Both the position numbers and the translations under genes were made by a program. The notes under the pieces are model-generated. The model was not told the origin of the DNA. It searched no databases and was given only the letters and a program-made list of their open reading frames with translations. Below, piece by piece: positions 22,746 through 35,017 of a stretch of DNA of 64,000 bases. The first letter of the stretch is position 1, and each line of letters starts with the position of its first letter. This DNA is from Eurosta solidaginis (Eukaryota; Arthropoda; Insecta; Diptera; Tephritidae), in assembly GCF_040869045.1 (NCBI RefSeq), contig NC_090321.1, forward strand, positions 182,189,596 through 182,253,595, in the 5' to 3' direction.

Positions 22746-23136
22746 TTACTTCAAGAGAAAGGAAAAAAATTCACTAAAACTCCATGTTCAACGCAAGAAA
22801 TTTAATTTAAGAAAAGCACATGTGCAAACAAAAAATGCGCGGTCGAAATACACCCAGACGCATATGTCCAAAAGACAAAACGAAAATACAAACAGTGCAA
22901 AAAATTTGATGAAAAAAACCAAAAAACACGATTAGATACAGTTGAAATCACTAAATGTATTCTGTAAAATGAACGAAGAAAGAACATTTGAAAAAATAAA
23001 TTTGAAGAGAAAAACATGATACATCATTGCCACAATTTTCTACTATGTTTTTGTTCAACGATACGACATACTTACAGAAGGAATTCCCAATGTATTATAA
23101 ATATTGATATGAATTCAATTGAAAACAAGTAAGGAA
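22746..23136. other. Helitron leader region, no gene
   Basis: The segment lies upstream of the Rep start codon on the minus strand and before the nested long repeat. It is AT-rich, and I see no exon. A short stretch reads open on the minus strand but shows no domain. Confidence 0.5.
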
Positions 23137-25320
23137 GGCTAAGTTCGGGTGTAACCGAACATTACATACTCAGCTGAGAGCTTTGGGGACAAAATAAGGG
23201 AAAATCACCATGTACGAAAATGAACCTAGGGAAACCCTGAAATTTGTCTGTATGACATGGGTATCAAATGGAAGGTATTAAAGAGTATTTTAAAAGGGAG
23301 TGTGCCATAGTTCTATAGGTGGACGCCATTTCGCGATATCGCCATATAGGTGGACCAGGGGTGACTCTAGAATGTGCTTGTACGATATGGGAATCAAATG
23401 AAAGGCGTTAATGAGTATTTTAAAAGGTAGTGGGCCTTAGTTCTACAGGTCGACGCCTTTTCGAGATATCGCCATAAAGGCGGACCAGGGGTACCTCTAG
23501 AATGTGTTTGTACGATATGGGAATCAAATGAAAGGTGTTAATGAGTATTTTAAAAGGGAGTGGGCCTTAGTTCTATAGGTGGATGCCTTTTCGAGATATC
23601 GCCATAAAGGTGGACCAGGGTGACTCTAGAATTTGTTTGTACGATATGGGTATCAAATGAAAGGTGTTAATGAGTATTTTTAAAGGGAGTGGGCCTTAGT
23701 TCTATAGGTGGACGCCTTTTCGAGATATCGCCATAAAGGTGGACCAGGGGTGACTCTAGAATGTATTTGTACGATATGGATATCAAATTAAAAGTATTAA
23801 TGAGGGGTTTAAAAGGGAGTGGCCCTTAGTTGTATATGTGAAGGCGTTTTCGAGATATCGACCAAAATGTGGACCAGGGGTGACTCAATAATGTGTTTGT
23901 ACAATATGGGTACAAAGGTGGTAATGAGTATTTTAAAAGGGAGTGTGCCTTAGTTGTATATGTGAAGACGTTTTCGAGATATCGACCAAAATGTGAACCA
24001 GGGTGACCCAGAACATCATCTGTCGGGTACCGCTAATTTATTTATATATGTAATACCACGAACAGTATTCCTGCCAAATTCCAAGGGCTTTTGATTTCGC
24101 CCTGCAGAACTTTTTCATTTTATTCTACTTAATATGGAAGGTGTCACACCCATTTTACAAAGTTTTTTCTAAAGTTATATATTGCGTCAATAAACCAATC
24201 CAATTTCCATGTTTCATCCCTTTTTTCATATTTGGTATAGAATTATGGCATTTTTTTTCGTAATTTTCGATATCGAAAAAGTGGGCGTGGTCATAGTCGG
24301 ATTTCAGCCATTCTTTTACCAAGATAAAGTGAGTTCAGATAAGTACGTAAACTAAGTTTAGTAAAGATATATCCGTTTTTGCTCAAGTTATCGTGTTAAC
24401 GGCCGAACGGAAGGACAGACGGTCGACTGTGTATAAAAACTGGGCGTGGCTTCAACCGATGTCGCCCATTTTCACAGAAAACAGCTATCGCCATAGAATC
24501 TATACCCTACCAAATTTCACAAGGATTGGTAAATTTTTGTTCGACTTATGGCATTAAAGGTATTCTAGACAAATTAAGTTAAAAAGGGCGGAGCCACGCC
24601 CATTTTGAAATTTTCTTTTATTTTTGTATTTTGTTGCACAATATTATTACTGGAGTTGAATGTTGACATAATTTACTTATATACTGTAAAGATATTACAT
24701 TTTTTGTTAAAATTTTACTTTAAACAATTTTTTTTTAAAAAATGGGCGTGTTCGTCATCCGATTTTGCTAATATTTATTTAGCTCACATATAGGAATAGG
24801 AGTAACGCTCTTGCCAAATTTCATCATGGTATCTTTAACGACTGCCAAATTACAGCTTGCAAAACTTTCAAATTACCTTCTTTCAAAAGTGGGCGGTGCC
24901 ACGCCCATTGTCCAAAATTTTACTAGTTTTCTATTCTACGTCATAAGGTCAACCCACCTACCAAGTTTCATCGCTTTATCCGTCTTTGGTAATGAATTAT
25001 CGCACTTTTTCGGTTTTTCGAAATTTTTGATATCGAAAAAGTAGGCATGGTTATAGTCCGATTTCATTTTAAATAGCGATCTGAGATGAGTGCCCAGGAA
25101 CCTACATACCAAATTTCACCAAGATACCTCAAAATTTACTCAAGTTATCGTGTTTACGGACGGACAGACGGACGGACATGGCTAAACAAATTTCTTTTTT
25201 CGCCAAGATCATTTTGATATATAGAAGTCTGCATCTATCTCGATTAGTTTATGCCGTTACGGATTACCGTTATGCGAACAAAGTTAATATACTGTGTGAG
25301 ATCTGCTCAGCTGAGTATAA
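23137..25320 (-). repeat. Long dispersed repeat, copy 2
   Basis: This is the reverse orientation of the repeat at 3288-8450. It begins AACAAGTAAGGAAGGCTAAG at 23137 and ends near GCTCAGCTGAGTATAATG. It holds only about six of the 130 bp units (23280-24000) and then the conserved portion with GGGCGTGG boxes. It is nested in the Helitron. Confidence 0.85.
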
Positions 25321-25520
25321 TGAAGAAATGCTCAATTATGAATCGAAAACTACATACAATTACTCACAAAAGTATTTTGCATCCGATTTTTTGCAAATTT
25401 CCACAAGTTTTCCTTAAGTTAAATTATATTCGCAATTTTTTTATGAAAAAAAATTTTTATATATATAAGAGGAAATATAGGTTAAAGTTCAAAGTTTTAC
25501 TGAAAATTCAGGAAATTTTC

Positions 25521-25838
25521 GTATGTTTGTTTAATGGTGTGTTCAGTTTATACTTATATTTAAGAATTCATGAGCTTAACACCGGCTTATAATAATTGAA
25601 TTTCAATTATTATGTTTTCTAAGAGAAACTGAAAAGAAGAAACATTTACTGGCATATTGCGATGGAACCATTTCGAAAACCGCCATCGTAATCATCAGGC
25701 AATTTTGTAATGTTATCAAATGTTTCACCGGTATTCGAACCGTGAATCACATGGTGAAACTGCAGTTGCCTTTAACCACTAGGCTATCCTGCTGGTATTT
25801 GTTTTCATGCTTAATTCAGTTTTTCCCATTTCTACACT
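25521..25838 (-). mobile_element. tRNA-derived SINE, second family, copy A
   Basis: On the minus strand the head reads ATAGCCTAGTGGTTAAAGGC (A box) and, 35-45 bp on, GGTTCGAATACC (B box at 25741-25730). This is a tRNA-like pol III promoter. The body ends in AT-rich sequence containing AATTGAATTTCAATTATT. This family is distinct from the SINE at 61321. Confidence 0.65.
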
Positions 25839-25963
25839 AACAACACAATTGAGACATTTTGTCTCTATATTAATTTGTGTGCCATGGAGATTTGTTTTTG
25901 TAAAGTTCTTCTTCGTTGCGAATGAGAAGCTTTGTAAACTCGGGCTCAGTTTTACATATTTAT

Positions 25964-26280
25964 GTATGTTTGTTTAATGGTGTGTTCAGTTTATACTTAT
26001 ATTTAAGAATTCATGAGCTTAACACCGGCTTATAATAATTGAATTTCAATTATTATGTTTTCTAGGAGAAACTGAAAAGAGAGAAACATTTACTGGCATA
26101 TTGCGATGGAACCATTTCGAAAACCGCCAACGTAATCATCATCAAGCAATTTTGTAATGTTATCAAAGGTTTCACCGGTATTCGAACCGTGAATCACATG
26201 GTGAAACTGCAGTTGCCTTTAACCACTAGGCTATCCTACTGGTATTTGTTTTCATGCTTAATTCAGTTTTTCTCATTTCA
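25964..26280 (-). mobile_element. tRNA-derived SINE, second family, copy B
   Basis: The sequence is nearly identical to copy A and in the same orientation, with B box at 26188-26177. The flanks start and stop at the same points (GTATGTTTGTTTAATGG and TTCAGTTTTTC), so this is a direct duplication of a larger unit as well as of the SINE. Confidence 0.65.
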
Positions 26281-26660
26281 AACTAACTTTGATGAAAATC
26301 CTGAATTTTCAGTAAAACTTTGAACTTTAACCTATATTTCCTCCATTATATATTAACATTTTTTTTTATAAAAAAATTGCGAAAATAATTTAACTTAAGG
26401 AAAACTTGCTCAAATTTGCAAAAAAATCGGATGCAAAATACTTTTGTGAGTAAGTGTAAATATTGAACACACGTGTTGATTCTCCATAGTTCATAACAAA
26501 AAGACCTAATGTCAATATACACCGAAATTATGATGTGACAGATATGTTGTGTTGTGGTGTATCTCTTTCCATTGTATCTGAAAAATCCATATTGCCAAAA
26601 TGGCAGCCATGTTCATTGTTCATACTCTTGTTTAAGAAAACTCGATCAGATGCAGATGAA

Positions 26661-26972
26661 TCAGTACAACACATCATAAATACATTTCTTCATTACTTTT
26701 TTTTTATTTTCGTCGTAAAAAATGCGATGAACTCGATACTCTTGAATTGTTGTTAACAAAATCCCAGCCAAAAATGAATTTGCCGATGCGAAATGTATGA
26801 CATCTTCATTAGAATGCAGTCGGTCAGCAATTTCCAAGATTATTTGAACTGTATTCATGGTTGTTTCTGAAGGAAAGCAACGCAATTCTATTACAATGTT
26901 GTTTCTTTGACACAACAAAATCACACTTAATAAATTTAGTGGGACATTACTTACCAAATTGAAGCACAGCAT
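26661..26972 (-). pseudogene. Hypothetical remnant in the Helitron 5' region
   Basis: An open stretch of about 100 residues starts MLCFNLVSNVPLNLLSVILL and includes RCFPSETTMNTVQIILEIAD. I do not recognise a domain. It sits between the Helitron 5' end and the nested repeats, on the same strand as Rep. It could be an accessory gene fragment or chance. Confidence 0.25.
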
Positions 26973-27528
26973 ATACCGAATTTACTTAAATCCAGTTCAT
27001 TTTTTTTTCACAGTTTTTATGAAAAAAAAAAAAACAAAACAAAACAAATGACTTCTTTTTTTCGTCTGGTTTTCACTTGAGAAATGCCGAACGTCAAATT
27101 ATAATTCTAGAAAAGTCAATTCCATTGAATAATGCAAAATGGAAATAAGCACGACCTATTCCATTTCATGAAATAACGCAAATATGCAAATAAGCACCAT
27201 CTATTGGTATGAAACGTAGCCGTAGCTTGGTGAGATATATCTCATGAACCGCTCGACTAAGTTCAACCACACTTTACAGAAACCATCTTCAAATGTACCG
27301 TAGAAATTTGATTGAATTTGGTGGAGCCGGTCTCAAGTTATAAAGTAACACGAAAAATGTACACTTATTTTTATATACATATATAGATTCGGGATAGTAC
27401 ATTCTTCATCCGATTTTACTAGCCGTTAGTTGTTAGTCGATATTAAGTTTTGTCTAAGGGTGAAACAAAAGTAATGCAGACTGTATTAATTTTATTTACT
27501 TCTAAAATTATTTTATATCTTCTTTTAG

Positions 27529-29369
27529 ATGCCAACGATTGTATTAGGGCAGGACGAAGTAGACTGCTTTGCTGCATGGGTCTCCATAGAGGCTGGGCTT
27601 CCAGAATGTGCGGAACCAACGTCGGAGACTAAGGTGTGCTGATGGTTTAAAAAATAATAATTTTTATTTTATATATGTATGTATGCTCCTGCTTACAGAT
27701 AAATTACGGAAAACTGTTACTGGAAGCATTATTAGAGTACTGGACACCACCACAGGACACAACCACAGACAGTCATGGCAATGGTTATTTTCAAGTACCA
27801 AAGCATACACCACTTATATTTAGGTAACAATAATTTAGTGTAAACTGAAAATTCGTATAACAACCTCTAAATTCTAAATTTCAGCGAGGTTGGTGGTCGT
27901 ACGGTTTGTCGACTTTTAGTGCGCGATGCAGCTGGTGAAAGCGAAAGTACATTACTACATGAAACCGTACCACAATGGGTCACCGATGTGGTGATCGAAA
28001 AGACTATACCGAAATTTTTGAAAATTCCCTTCGTCCTACAACCACATCCACAAATGATTAAGCCAGAACGTACCAAAAAGGTATGTGCTTAGTTTATTAT
28101 ATGATATGATTTTTAATTACTCTTACTATTAGGATCGACTAGTTGCCAACGAGTTTATACAGTGCAGAAAAGTTTGCGAGCACGTTTTGGAAAAGGTACT
28201 CGGCGCCGAGACGACACCCAGTGGTGGAAATGCTTCAAATTCCTCGCAAAATAGTCAGAGTGATGCAAACTCAGAAGGATCGCTAATACCTGCTGAGGAT
28301 CGAATTGAGTTGTGGTGTAACGATGTGGTATGTTTTTAAGATAACGATTAAATCAAAAAAAGTGCAATGGCTTGTGGAATCAAAATGATGCTAATTCAGA
28401 ATGAAAGACCTACGAGACCAATGTATATTGTTAAACATCTTTAAAAATTTTATTTTCCAGTTAAGGTTATGCCCCATTCAAAGTTTAATACTTTGATAGG
28501 TTTTAGAATAAGCAGATATGGGAAAAAAGTTACGATATGACACGAAAGTTTAACAAAAGCTTAACTTTGAACGAAATTATCTTTGTGAAATTATTGTAAG
28601 AAAGCTTAATTCATTATTTTGGAGTGTTTTGAAAGTCTTTTTTATTATCGTGCGTCTCAAAAATTACTTGAATAAACTATGGAAACCAATTTCGTAACCC
28701 AGCGGCTAGTACCTTAATGGAGCTTTGTTACCGGACCATCAGCATCGATAACACTCAACACTTTTTAAGGAAAACTTTTTGAAAATTTTGGAAAACTCGA
28801 AGTATTTAAAAATCCTCATAAAAATTTGGAAATTTTCATCTTTAATTTACTTTTATTAGTTTAAGAAAAAACTTGAATAGTTTTTTGCGCAAAACTTTGG
28901 AACCCAACTTCAAAAATGATTTCGAAAAAATTCGAAAATTTATTCGAGAAGTGATATAAAATCTGAATAAAAATTGGAAAAATTTTTTTTCCTACATATG
29001 TAGTCAATATATATTTTTTAAATATGCAAACCAATTTAAAAAACTTTTTTAAAAAAATATCAAGAAAAAATTACAATTTTGACATAGAGTTACTTGGTTA
29101 ATCTGTTCTTCGAAACCGTATGCAGGTAGCTTGGCATTGGGTTCTTCATTCTGAATTCGTTTTAACACAGCCGCGGACTGGGGCTGAAATTGTTTTATAT
29201 CGTAACATGACAAGCTATGTAATTGATATACTAATTATCCGTTTTTGAACAGGTTGTTGATCCTAATATGGATTTGCGTACAGTGCGTCATTTCATTTGG
29301 AAACAATCAACCGATTTGACGTTTCAATACAAGACAAAACCAAACTTCAGCTATGATGGTAAACTATGA
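27529..29369 (+). CDS. WDR48: WDR48 (UAF1) homologue, last five coding exons
   Basis: WDR48/UAF1 binds and activates the deubiquitinases USP1, USP12 and USP46. Exons are 27529-27633, 27699-27823, 27885-28080, 28133-28327 and 29253-29369, all with GT-AG borders and compatible phases; they give 245 residues and a TGA. Marks are [65 protein letters not shown] and [20 protein letters not shown]. These form the C-terminal ancillary and SUMO-like region. The N-terminal WD40 exons are not found in the window and should lie further left or beyond it. The Helitron ends 141 bp before the first exon. The first codon shown is ATG but is internal. A second possible last exon is at 35018. Confidence 0.92.
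28328..29252 (+). other. Last WDR48 intron (925 bp)
   Basis: The intron begins GTATGT and ends TTTTTGAACAG. Around 28690-28765 is a stretch (GCGGCTAGTACCTTAATGG onward) resembling the LINE 3' fragment near 48460-48585. The rest is AT-rich with no gene. Confidence 0.7.
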
Positions 29370-30116
29370 ATAGACAAGAGCACAGTCGAAACAAAAAACA
29401 CATTTATTTACATAAAAAGGAAAAAACGCGTTTCGCTCTTAGAAGCGCAACTTTTTACATTTGCACGCAATTTCGCTGTTTTGCGAGAGATGTTTTATAA
29501 GTGCAGCTGCTGCGAATGACGTATTATGTTCATAAAGTACGCATTAAGGCTTTAGCTTGGAAAAAATGTGTGCAGTTTTGTTATATTTGCATGCATACGA
29601 TCATAAAACAGTCGATTCCTTTGCGCGCGTGTGTAGATAGAAGAGCGCTAAGGCTTATAAAGTTCGAAGAATTTATAACGAGCACCGCTAAATATTATGT
29701 TAGAATGTATACATGTACATACATATGTGTAATTTTCTAAATTCTTTATTAATGAAGAATATTGCGATATTAATTTTTAGTATGATTGAAAAAATGTTAG
29801 TTTTTAATTGAGAATGTGAAAAAAAACTTAGCTAACTCCCAAGCACTGCAAACAGATAACTTAAAAAAAAAAGATTTATAAATTCTCTTAGGCAGTTCAG
29901 ATTTTTTTGACGGTATGGGAGATACATATAACATTGCATAGCTTTAAGTGCATATTTTTTCATTTGAAATTTCCAGTGTTTGGCTACTGCGACTAGACTT
30001 TAAAAAAGAAACATATATTTACATATATGTATGTAATACTTTTACATTGCTACTGCAGGCTGAGTACACTCACAAACATAAAAGTGCCGATATATTGCTG
30101 TTTAAATGTTAAATGC
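29370..30116. other. WDR48 3' flank, no further gene
   Basis: This is AT-rich 3' untranslated and flanking sequence. No second coding exon with a good acceptor was recognised here. Confidence 0.5.
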
Positions 30117-30960
30117 AAGGCGAATCCATACCAGGTGGTGGCAAAGTGAATTCGCCCAATTCGCCGTGCAGAAGAATGTCAAGTCAAAAGAAAAGTTTTA
30201 ATTGATTTCGATTAACTGACATTAAAGTACCGGGCGCTGTATGGAAAATAATCAAGAGGAAGCAATCAGCGGTTGGGATAACAACACCTGGTACTGAATT
30301 CGCCTTGCTTTATGCATATTCAATCAATTCGCCGTGCAGAAGAATGTCAAGTCAAGAGAAAAATTTTAATTGATTTCGATTAACTGACATATTAAAGTGC
30401 AGGGCGCTGTATGGAAAATAATCAAGAAGAAGCAATCAGCTGTAGGGATAAAAACACCTGGTACTGAATTCGCCTTGCTTTATGCATATTCAACCAATTC
30501 GCCGTGCATAAGAATGTCACGTCAAAAGAAAATTTTAATTGATTTCGATTAACTGACATATTAAAGTACAGGGCGCTGTATGGAAAATAATCAAGAAGAA
30601 GCAATCAGCGGTTGGGATAACAACACCTGGTACTGAATTCGCCTTGCTTTATGCATATTCAACCAATTCGCCGTGCAGAAGAATGTCAAGTCAATAGAAA
30701 AATTTTAATTGATTTCGATTAACTGACATATTAAAGTACAGGGCGCTGTATGGAAAATAATCAAGAAGAAGCAATCAGCGGTTGGAATAACAACACCTGG
30801 TACTGAATTCGCCTTGCTTTATGCATATTCAACCAATTCGCCGTGCAGAAGAATGTCACGTCAAAAGAAAATTTTAATTGATTTCGATTAACTGACATAT
30901 TAAAGTACAGGGCGCTGTATGGAAAATAATTAAGGAGAAGCAATCAGCTGTAGGGATAAC
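30117..30960. repeat. 169 bp tandem repeat, five units
   Basis: GCCGTGC recurs at about 30163, 30331, 30501, 30670 and 30840, a spacing of 169-170 bp. Each unit has AATTGATTTCGATTAACTGA, GGGCGCTGTATGGAAAATAA and CACCTGGTACTGAATTCGCC. The array starts with AAGGCGAATCCATACCAGGT, a fold-back end also seen near 33259 and 33710. It is probably an amplified MITE. Confidence 0.8.
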
Positions 30961-31341
30961 AACTCGCTTGTGCTGAGCAACTCGCTCTTCATTGTCTTTC
31001 TTCTTTTCACAAATTCTTTTTTCTTCAATAATTATTTTAAAACTGCTACTTTCTATTATTCGATTTTTATTTGAAGTAATAATTATTTGGTGCTTCATAT
31101 TAAATTTTTAAGTGAATAAAAAAAATTTAAGGAAATGCCAAAAAGTTGCATGAAGGAAGTTGCCGTGTGTAAATGGAATGCGCAACACCAACAGAGAAGC
31201 TGCCGATAATGAGCAAGAAAAATATTCGCTTGCAAACTCATCACAGTTGTGCTGCTACGGTCACAAAAATGTTGTAGACTGTCTTTTTTGATTTCGAATT
31301 CAAAACACATGCGAGCATATTGTATTAGCAATATAGAAGTG

Positions 31342-32339
31342 GGTAAAGATCTAGAACAGGGGCGACTGCTAATACGCGTCCAAAAATATCGAGAGAGGTG
31401 TACTCGTATTAATCTCGACAACAATAATCCGAAGGCGGAAAATAAAAATTGTATCTCTGTCCGGAGATATTTGCAGTTGAAGTTGGCAATTTTCATGTGG
31501 TTGTGCACTGACAAAAATTTGGTAACGTTTAACAAGACGGTGCACCACCTAATTTTTATCAAAGGTGGTATCAAAAGGCGCGACTCGACCTCCGTTTTTA
31601 GAAGCCGAAAACGAAAATTAAAATTTTTTTTTCTGTCAAAAGATATAAGCAAAAAATCGGTTAAAATTTTCATGTAGTTGTTGGTTTTTTTCCAGATTTG
31701 TTGTACACACACACCAATGCAGAAAGGTGTTCTGCGAGCATTTAGGTTTGATCCCCAAACCGGTGTCGGACCCACCCAGGGCAATTTTTTATAAGCGCGG
31801 CCGAAGGCCCCTAAAGCAGAAAGGTGTTCTATGGGAAAAAAAAACCATGGATCGGGCCCCATATTTCGGACCCTCTCGGGGTTATTTTACGGTTTTTTGT
31901 GAATAATTTTCGACAGAAATAAAATTTTTCCGCTTTCGGATTCTTAAAACGGAGGTCGTGACGCGTCTTTTCATACCACGTTTGATAATTTTTGATAAAA
32001 ATTAGATGGTGCACCGTCTTGTTAAACGTTACCAAAAATTTGTGTACAAAGGGATTTTGCACGCATTTAATTTTGATCCCACCCCATTGGTGGACCGGCC
32101 GTGGTAATTTTTTTATAAGGGCCGTGCCGCCAATGCAGAAAGGTGTTCTGTGCAAAAATGCTATGGATCCCACCCCGGTTTTTGAGGGACCCACTGGTAA
32201 TTTTTCGGTTTTTCGTTAATATCTTTTGAACGAGTTAAAATTTTATTATTTAATACTGATGTCAAGACGCGTCGTTTGACGCCACTCGCTATATTTTTGG
32301 TAGTGTATTAGCAGTCGACCCCTATTCTAGAATATTACC
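31342..32339. mobile_element. GGTAA-ended MITE, interrupted by a relative
   Basis: The ends GGTAAAGATCTAGAACAGGG and, inverted, GGTAATATTCTAGAATAGGG are followed by GACTGCTAATAC. Internal marks are TGTCCGGAGATATTTGCAGT and AATGCAGAAAGGTGTTCTG. It matches 46818-47319 and 34251-34677 (opposite strand). The flanking 8 bp are alike but not identical, as for an old insertion. A relative is inserted at 31521-32033. Confidence 0.75.
31521..32033. mobile_element. GGTAACG MITE nested in its relative
   Basis: The inverted ends begin GGTAACGTTTAACAAGACGG and extend beyond 40 bp. A perfect 8 bp duplication, AAAAATTT, flanks it (31513-31520, 32034-32041). It shares TCCGAAAGCGGAAAA-like and GGTGTTCT segments with the outer element but has different outermost bases. 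Confidence 0.85.
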
Positions 32340-32368
32340 ATAATGTTGCGACACTTTCCATTTCGTAT

Positions 32369-32600
32369 CGCTAACGCTAAAACTCCATCGCCAAAAATTC
32401 TAAAAAAAGTATTAAGTGCGCAGAAAAGTATGCAATATTTAGAACCAAATGGTCAAAAAGAATAACCACCAAAGTCCTATGTAAAAGTTTAGGAGTTAGG
32501 CTGTTATTCCTTGAGATCATATGGTAATAACTGTTGCATACTTTTCTGCGCGGTGATACTGTTTTAGACATTTTTGGCGATGGAGTTTTAGCGCTAGCGA
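32369..32600. mobile_element. Short MITE with about 30 bp inverted ends
   Basis: CGCTAACGCTAAAACTCCATC at left returns inverted at right as far as CGCTAGCG. A second inverted pair, GCGCAGAAAAGTATGCAA, lies inside. The element is about 230 bp and has no protein. Confidence 0.75.
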
Positions 32601-33790
32601 ATGTTGAAGTTCGGTGCAGGTGTTGCTATCCCAACAGCCGATTGCTTCTTGATTATTCTCCATACAACGCCTTGGGACAATAATATGTCAGTTAAACGCA
32701 ATAGAGGTGGTGTTATCCCAACAGCTGATTGCTTCTTCTTCATAATTTTCCATACAAAGCCTTGTACAGCAATCAGCTCAATCACGCAATCCATTGTAGA
32801 CTGCTTTTTCGGGAAAGTTACGAAATTGCTATCATGCAATTCGACCGTGTTTCCGAACGTCTCCGAAAGTAATAAGTAAATTCGAAATTCGTACAGTAGC
32901 TTCACTGAATTCACTCGGAACGTAAAATTTTGACGTTTATTTGCAATTTTCTACGACAAGTTCTTGCCAGCGGAGAAAATTTACGAAACGTGAAAAATAT
33001 TTAAAACAAACAGCCCAATCACGCAATCCGTCGTAGCAATGTTGCGAATTCGAATATTACGAATCCCGAAAAAACAGTACGATGGATTGCGTGATTGGGC
33101 TGAATATGTAAGTTAATCGAAATCGATGAAAATTTTCTTTTGACTTGACATTCTTCTGCACGGCGAATTGGTGGATTCGCCTTGGTTAAACGAAATAAAT
33201 CAATTTTTTTTTACTTGATATCCTTTTGCGCGGCGAATTGGTTGAGCAAGGCGTTGGATCAAGGCGAATCCATACCAGGTGGTGGCAAAGCGAATTCAAC
33301 CAATTCGCGGTGCAGAAGAATGTCAAGTCAAAATAAAATTTCCATTGATTTCGATTAACTGACATATTGTTGTACAAGGCTTTGTATGGAAAATTATCAA
33401 GAAGCAATCACCTGTTGGGATAACACCACCTCTACTGATTTCGCCTTGCGTTGTATGGAAAATAATCAAGAAGCAATCAGCATTTGGGCAAGGCGAATTT
33501 ATTACAGGTGGTGTTATCCCATCAGCTGATTGCTTTTTCTTGATAATTTTCCATACAGCGGCTTGTACTACAACATGTCAGTTAATCGGAATCAATGAAT
33601 ATTTCCTTTTGATTTAACATTCTTCCGCACGGCGAATTGGTTGAACTCGCTTTGCCACCACTTAGTATAGATTCGGCTTGGCTGTTGGGATAACAAAACC
33701 TGGCATCAAGGCGAATCCATACCAGGTGGTGGCAAAGCGAATTCAACCAATTCGCCGTGCAGAAGAATGTCAAGTCATAGGAAATTTTTC
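32601..33790. repeat. Scrambled fold-back fragments with AAGGCGAAT / ATTCGCCTT
   Basis: At least six partial copies of the 169 bp array unit are present in both orientations, with words such as CAGCTGATTGCTTCTT, ATAATTTTCCATACA and CGGCGAATTGGTTGA. The order and orientation are mixed, so this is probably several MITEs broken by later insertions. Confidence 0.65.
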
Positions 33791-33794
33791 AACA

Positions 33795-34250
33795 ACAACA
33801 ACAACAGAAGCTATATATTGCACTGGCAACCCCTTGAGTCATTTCAGGGTTTCCTTGAATTAAAATAAAATTAATACATCAGTATGATAATAGTCAATCA
33901 CTCTTTGTTGACTACACTTTGCCTATAAACTATGTTTTTGAGGCTACCTTCGAAAATTTGTTTGCTTATGGTTAAATATCTAAACAAATTGTTTTGGTCC
34001 TACACCAAGAACAAAATTTAGTATTTATATCAGCTAATATGCTGTTCCATTTATAATTCAAATTTTGTATGTTTCGTCAAGTCTCCGCATAGTTCTTTAG
34101 TTATTAATGTATAGCTAGATGTCTTTTATTTTTTGCTGCAATCAATTTAGGTACATATATTGTTTATAGGTACATAATATTTACATGTATGAAATATGTT
34201 GAAATATAGCAATATTTGAGAATTAGTCTTGGTTAATTCATATAAGTTTT
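33795..34250. other. No recognisable feature
   Basis: A short CAA run near 33790-33808 may be a LINE tail. The rest is AT-rich and shows no exon or repeat end. Confidence 0.4.
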
Positions 34251-34677
34251 GGTAATAGTCTAGAACAGGGACCGACTGCTAATACGCATCAAAAAATGTC
34301 GGGAGAGGCGTCAAATGACTGGTCTTGATATCAGTATTTATAATCCGAAGGCGGAGAATAAAAATTTTAACTCGTTCAATAGATATTAACAAAAATGACC
34401 CCGAAACCGGGGTGGGACCCATAGAATTTTTCCGCAGAACACACTTCTGCGTTGGCGGCCTTTGGCCGCGCTAATAAAAAATTACCTTGGCCGGTCCTCC
34501 AATGAGGTGGGAGCAAAATTACTGAAAATTTTCAACTGCAAATATCTCCGAACAGATAAAATTTTTCTTTTCCACCTTCGGACTATTGTTGCCGGAGTCA
34601 ATACGCGTATTTTGATACCTCTCCCGATATTTTTGGACGCGTATTAGCAGTCGACCTTTGTTCTAAATGTGTTATAA
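34251..34677. mobile_element. GGTAATAG MITE, inverted copy
   Basis: It starts GGTAATAGTCTAGAACAGGG and carries GACTGCTAATACGC near both ends. Its inner features run in the reverse order of 46818-47319. The right-most bases are decayed, so its limit is approximate and no target duplication can be confirmed. Confidence 0.7.
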
Positions 34678-35017
34678 TGCATAAAATGTACGTGCGTATA
34701 TTATTATGCGCATATTATTTACTTAAATATAAGTTTAAAAAGCTACTATATATATACGAAATCATAATCACTAAAATAATATTATAATTAAAGCAAGAAA
34801 TAAAAATAAAATAAAAAATGTTGCTTATTTAGCAACAACAATGCATTACATTAAAAACATAAATACATATACATAAATATAAGTAAACATTACAAACAAG
34901 GAATATATTAAATAATAGTATTCCAGCCAATAAACTGAAAACTTTGTATATAAGCAAAATGTTATATGTATGTGTTTCTGTATGTATTTACTAAACTAGT
35001 GTCAACTTTATTTGCAG

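Larger units (their letters stand above)
25361..26452. mobile_element. Fold-back element with about 150 bp inverted ends
   Basis: The left end CTCACAAAAGTATTTTGCAT and following sequence to about 25515 returns, inverted, from 26290 to 26450. TA flanks both ends. Long inverted ends and TA fit a Tc1/mariner-type non-autonomous element. Between the arms lie two direct copies of a tRNA-like SINE. It is nested in the Helitron next to the long repeat. Confidence 0.75.
17599..27387 (-). mobile_element. Helitron, full length in outline, with nested insertions
   Basis: The 5' end on the minus strand is TCTATATATGTATATAAAAA at 27387, preceded by A. The 3' end is CGGGGTCCCG, a short hairpin, followed by CTAG at 17602-17599 and then T. 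Insertion between A and T, TC start and CTAG end define Helitrons. It encodes a decayed Rep/helicase (18223-22745). Nested inside are a solo LTR, a SINE, a long repeat and a fold-back element. It lies 141 bp upstream of a WDR48 exon, so it is intronic if WDR48 continues to the left. Confidence 0.8.

Noticed and set aside
25730..25790. Possible tRNA genes at 25730 and 26177
   Set aside because: Both are in repeated units with SINE bodies. No acceptor stem pairing flanks the boxes.
26535..26756. Plus-strand frame of 73 residues in the Helitron 5' region
   Set aside because: It has no domain, is AT-rich and overlaps the minus-strand remnant.
31095..32194. Minus and plus frames of 120-255 residues at the nested MITEs
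   Set aside because: They run across element borders and inverted arms and match the MITE repeats at other loci; they are not genes.
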